64,000 nt of DNA from Cucumis sativus (lineage: Eukaryota > Streptophyta > Magnoliopsida > Cucurbitales > Cucurbitaceae), in NCBI RefSeq assembly GCF_000004075.3, contig NC_026655.2:27575489-27639488 (forward strand). Direction: 5' to 3'. Each line of letters opens with the position of its first letter. The first letter of the stretch is position 1. This document shows, in pieces, positions 61,173 to 64,000 of this stretch. The notes under the pieces are model-generated. The model saw only the letters and a list, made by a program, of their open reading frames with translations, made no database searches and was not told where the DNA came from. Made by a program: the position numbers and the translations under genes.

Positions 61173-62917
61173 GTGCAAATCAGGCTAAAGGTGGGTTCGA
61201 ACCCTTATAATGTGTTGATCATTGTCATCATCATCGCCTAGATGATTTCTGCTTTGCTGCATGCATATCTTGTAACCTGTTGTGTATTGTTATATTTGGA
61301 GGGGAGGGTATGGCAAAATCGTTGCATCTTTGCATCTTTGCAGTCTGAAAGAAAATGTAGGAAGGCAGTAGGCCGGTTTCGTTATTTTTCTTGTTCTTAC
61401 AACGGTTTAAAGTTATCAACATTAGCGTGTTACGTTACTGTATCGTCATAAAGTGTCTTGAGGAATACATATATGAATGCATGCTGTCCTTGTTTGATTT
61501 GTTTATGAGCATCAGTTGCACTCTAAATTGTTAACTGAGTGTGAATTTTCTTCTCGGACATCTTTACATGGTTGCCTCAATCCGAATCAATAACAAATAA
61601 ATTGGTGTGGTTAATCAGATTGATTCAAATGACGGTAGTATTGTAATGTAATCACTAGTTCTTAATCTTGGTACGTGATAATTTCTACTAATGCTATACT
61701 TATAGCAGTAATAAAAACCTGCTTTGGTATTAATGATGAGAAGTTTGTGTGTAATTTTACGTCTGTATATTTTAGATATCTTAGAAGAAAAAAAACATCA
61801 TTCACCAATTAATTTGCTCATTGGGATGTAGAAATGAATGGATTGATTGAACTTCATGTTGTTGCTTTGTTTTATTTGAAATTTTTATATATCAAAATAT
61901 TCAAAGCCTATTTTAATCCTTTTAAGAGTTTGCTGTTATTATTATTATTTTATTATAACACCCAAAAACCTTATTTTTATTTCTAATAACAAAGTATAAC
62001 CAAATTGATCAAAACTCCATTACATAAATTTTATTATATTTTATAAATAGTTTTCTCAACAATTTTTCAAAAAGTTTTTTTATTATTATTATTTTATTTG
62101 AAAAAAAAGTAAAAACTTAAACTAAAAAATTAAGGAGAAACAAGCAAAAATTTCAAATACATCAAACTGAGAATGAAATCAGTAATTAAACAGAAAAATG
62201 TGGAAATCAATAGTTCTGTTAACTCCTTCCCTTCCGTCCCTTGAATGCTAAAATAGAAAATTAGCAACACTAAATAAAAAGGAATACTAATGCAAATTGT
62301 GAAACACAACCAGAATTCTTAAGAATTTATAAAAGGCTAACGTACATTTACTTATAAAGCATGAAAGTTCTTTTATCTTTTCTTTAAAAAAAATGAAAAC
62401 ACAACAAAATAGTTGCAAACCATTTGAAACAAATCAGTTAACTTCTTGTTTAAAAATATTCACCAATTCAAAAAAATCAGCATGAAGTCAATTTTGTTTG
62501 AAACATCACTTTCAGCCATTGCTCAAACTTTTGCAATACTAAAATATGAACAAAAATAGAACAGATCTGAAGCTTTTTTCCTACAGATGGAACGAAACAA
62601 CAGCAGAATATCATAGCTGATGCTGCCAGAGAGCACATGAAAAAAAAGTACATATTCTGTAAGCATATTTATTAGAGGTTATGAGGAAAATCAAGGTCAT
62701 TTTACAAGCAATCAACTAAAAGCTGGAAGATGACAGGAAACATCAATAGTACATGATGCTCTATAATTAAATCTCATCTTATCAAAACTTGGGACGAGTT
62801 CTAATATGATGCTTTCTGCTTCTCCATGAGAATTATTTTGGCATAAAACACCTTGTCTCTGGAAATATTCTTATCGATCCCTTTGAACCGGTGCATAACA
62901 GGGAGAGGAAGTAAAAG
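61173..62917. other. 3' regions between two convergent genes
   Basis: The first 300-400 bases are probably the 3' UTR of the A20/AN1 gene, and 62560-62917 that of the minus-strand PRELI gene. The middle is AT-rich with (TTA)n runs near 61937 and 62082. No coding region is supported. Confidence 0.5.
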
Positions 62918-63475
62918 TTAGATTGCGAATCCACTTGATTCTGCTTCAAGATACTTACAAATCCTCTCCATCACTTCTCTACCTTTGGCACTGTTTTGGA
63001 CAAACTTCTCGGCACACCGTTGCTCCACTTTTTCAGCCATCGATGCCAGTGCTGACAATGGCTTGATTTGAATACTAGTCTCCTGTTTGCAAATAGTCCA
63101 TCCGTTCGGATTTTCTGGGTGAGGTTCGTACCTAATTTTTTCAACCACTTCTATGAATTTCTGGAGACTAATATTCCGAGTGGTGAGTTGCATTGATTGT
63201 GACCGAGCATCTACGACAGTAGATTCAACACAATGGCAAATATCCTGACCAACAATTTTACGGACAAACCATGGTCCAGGGGCATGGATGGTGATAGCAC
63301 GAGTTGTATATAGCTTCCCAGATTCAGCATCTACCTTTCTGTTCAAGGTATCAACTTCAAGAATATGTGACAATGTACGCTTGTTTTCAGGATCGGCAAA
63401 TTTACGCCAAGATGCACAAGTTACCCGTTCCCACGGGTGCTTGTAAGTGTACTCCTGAGAGTATGCTTTAACCAT
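62918..63475 (-). CDS. PRELI/MSF1-domain protein (Ups-like mitochondrial lipid transfer)
   Basis: 185-aa protein encoded in one exon with ATG at 63475 and TAA at 62918-62920. Nearly the whole length is a PRELI/MSF1 domain. It opens MVKAYSQEYTYKHPWERVT, with the family's YKHPW motif. It continues with RTLSHILEVDTLNRKVDAE, LYTTRAITIHAPGPWFVRKI, then CHCVESTVVDARSQ and TRNISLQKFIEV, and ends in an Ala/Glu-rich helical tail. Yeast Ups1/Ups2 and human PRELI are intermembrane-space proteins that shuttle phosphatidic acid or phosphatidylserine between mitochondrial membranes with Mdm35/TRIAP1. The plant protein is expected to do likewise, though this is less studied. A splice acceptor (TTTTGGCAG, exon from 63490) 15 bases upstream of the ATG indicates a leader intron. 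Confidence 0.93.
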   Translation of the reverse strand: MVKAYSQEYTYKHPWERVTCASWRKFADPENKRTLSHILEVDTLNRKVDAESGKLYTTRAITIHAPGPWFVRKIVGQDICHCVESTVVDARSQSMQLTTRNISLQKFIEVVEKIRYEPHPENPNGWTICKQETSIQIKPLSALASMAEKVEQRCAEKFVQNSAKGREVMERICKYLEAESSGFAI

Positions 63476-64000
63476 TACGCTGTTCTCAGACTGCCAAAAG
63501 CAAAGTTAACTAGTCTGCATATGAACAAACCGCTAAATTAAATGTACACCTACTAGTTCAGCAGAGAAGGAATGGAAAAGGGAAAATAAAAACATCAATG
63601 AAGATAATGAATATGTACCAGACGTTAAAATCAGGACAGAAGAGAGCACATACAATGTAACATTGATAAAAAAATAATAAACCCTATACATCATCTAAGA
63701 CAGCAACAAGGAAAAACTAAAGAACTTGGGCATCACCGGTGCATAAGTCAAATAAATGGGAACAGTAAAATTTTATTTGATCAAACCACCAAAAGTTATT
63801 TAAAATTCATAATAGTTCATTCGCAGAAACAGATTTTATAGTCAAATTGTAGTTTTCCCTGTAACTCAACACATTTTCTGAAGGGAGGTGTTGGCGTGTT
63901 GCTTCTAATAATCATTCGTGTAGTTCTGTTCTTTCACTATTTGTCCAATACATTCATTCAAGTGATTCTCATTTTTAGAGAATAAATAAAGTACCAAACT
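63476..64000 (-). other. Leader intron or upstream region of the PRELI gene
   Basis: Upstream of the acceptor at 63490 the DNA is AT-rich with no coding evidence. The first leader exon and promoter are not identified and may lie beyond the window. Confidence 0.5.

Noticed and set aside
1..64000. CRISPR array, phage or bacterial defence system
   Set aside because: The window is plant nuclear DNA. The regular repeats present are coding extensin units, minisatellites and microsatellites, with no spacer-repeat structure or cas genes.

Overview
The window is AT-rich nuclear DNA of a flowering plant. The evidence is spliced genes with GT-AG introns and 5' UTR introns, extensin cell-wall genes, a PLS-class PPR editing factor, a mitochondrial CcmE with a presequence, an A20/AN1 stress-associated protein, and abundant MITE-like and simple repeats. 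The dispersed repeat style suggests a cucurbit (melo/cucumber type), but that is an impression from pattern memory and not proven here.

Layout. 1-10.4 kb is repeat-rich intergenic DNA: a GATACAC-type minisatellite, a short tRNA-derived SINE-like piece, a PIF/Harbinger-like element inserted in another dispersed repeat, and a long TA tract. It also holds an orphan copy of extensin 3' flanking DNA. 10.5-19.2 kb holds two tandem extensin genes on the minus strand. They are built almost wholly from 48-bp (16-residue) SPPPP/YVYK units and share promoters and flanks. The second carries a one-base insertion that breaks the frame. 19.7-24.6 kb is intergenic. 24.8-30.0 kb is a nine-exon BIG BROTHER-like RING-H2 E3 ligase gene (minus), whose splice sites reconstruct to a 248-aa protein. 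30-44 kb is gene-poor, with TE relics, MITEs and local tandem duplications. 44.2-46.3 kb is an intronless PPR gene closely matching SLO1 (minus). 48.9-49.7 kb is CCME (plus). A hAT-type MITE with an 8-bp target duplication lies at 50.3-50.6 kb. A small secreted AG-peptide-like gene is at 52.2-52.4 kb (minus). 52.5-58.7 kb is repeat-rich intergenic DNA. An A20/AN1 zinc-finger gene spans about 58.7-61.2 kb (plus, with leader introns), and a PRELI/MSF1-domain gene is at 62.9-63.5 kb (minus).

Functionally the genes are a normal eukaryotic neighbourhood and not an operon. Two encode structural wall glycoproteins, one limits organ growth through ubiquitination, and three (SLO1-like, CCME, PRELI-like) act in mitochondria on respiratory-chain RNA editing, cytochrome c heme delivery and phospholipid transfer. 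I see no CRISPR array, rRNA gene, convincing functional tRNA gene or intact autonomous transposon. The most unusual structures are the extensin array (480-bp higher-order repeat, frameshift, orphan third flank) and the start-stop AUGUAG minimal uORF predicted in the BIG BROTHER-like leader.
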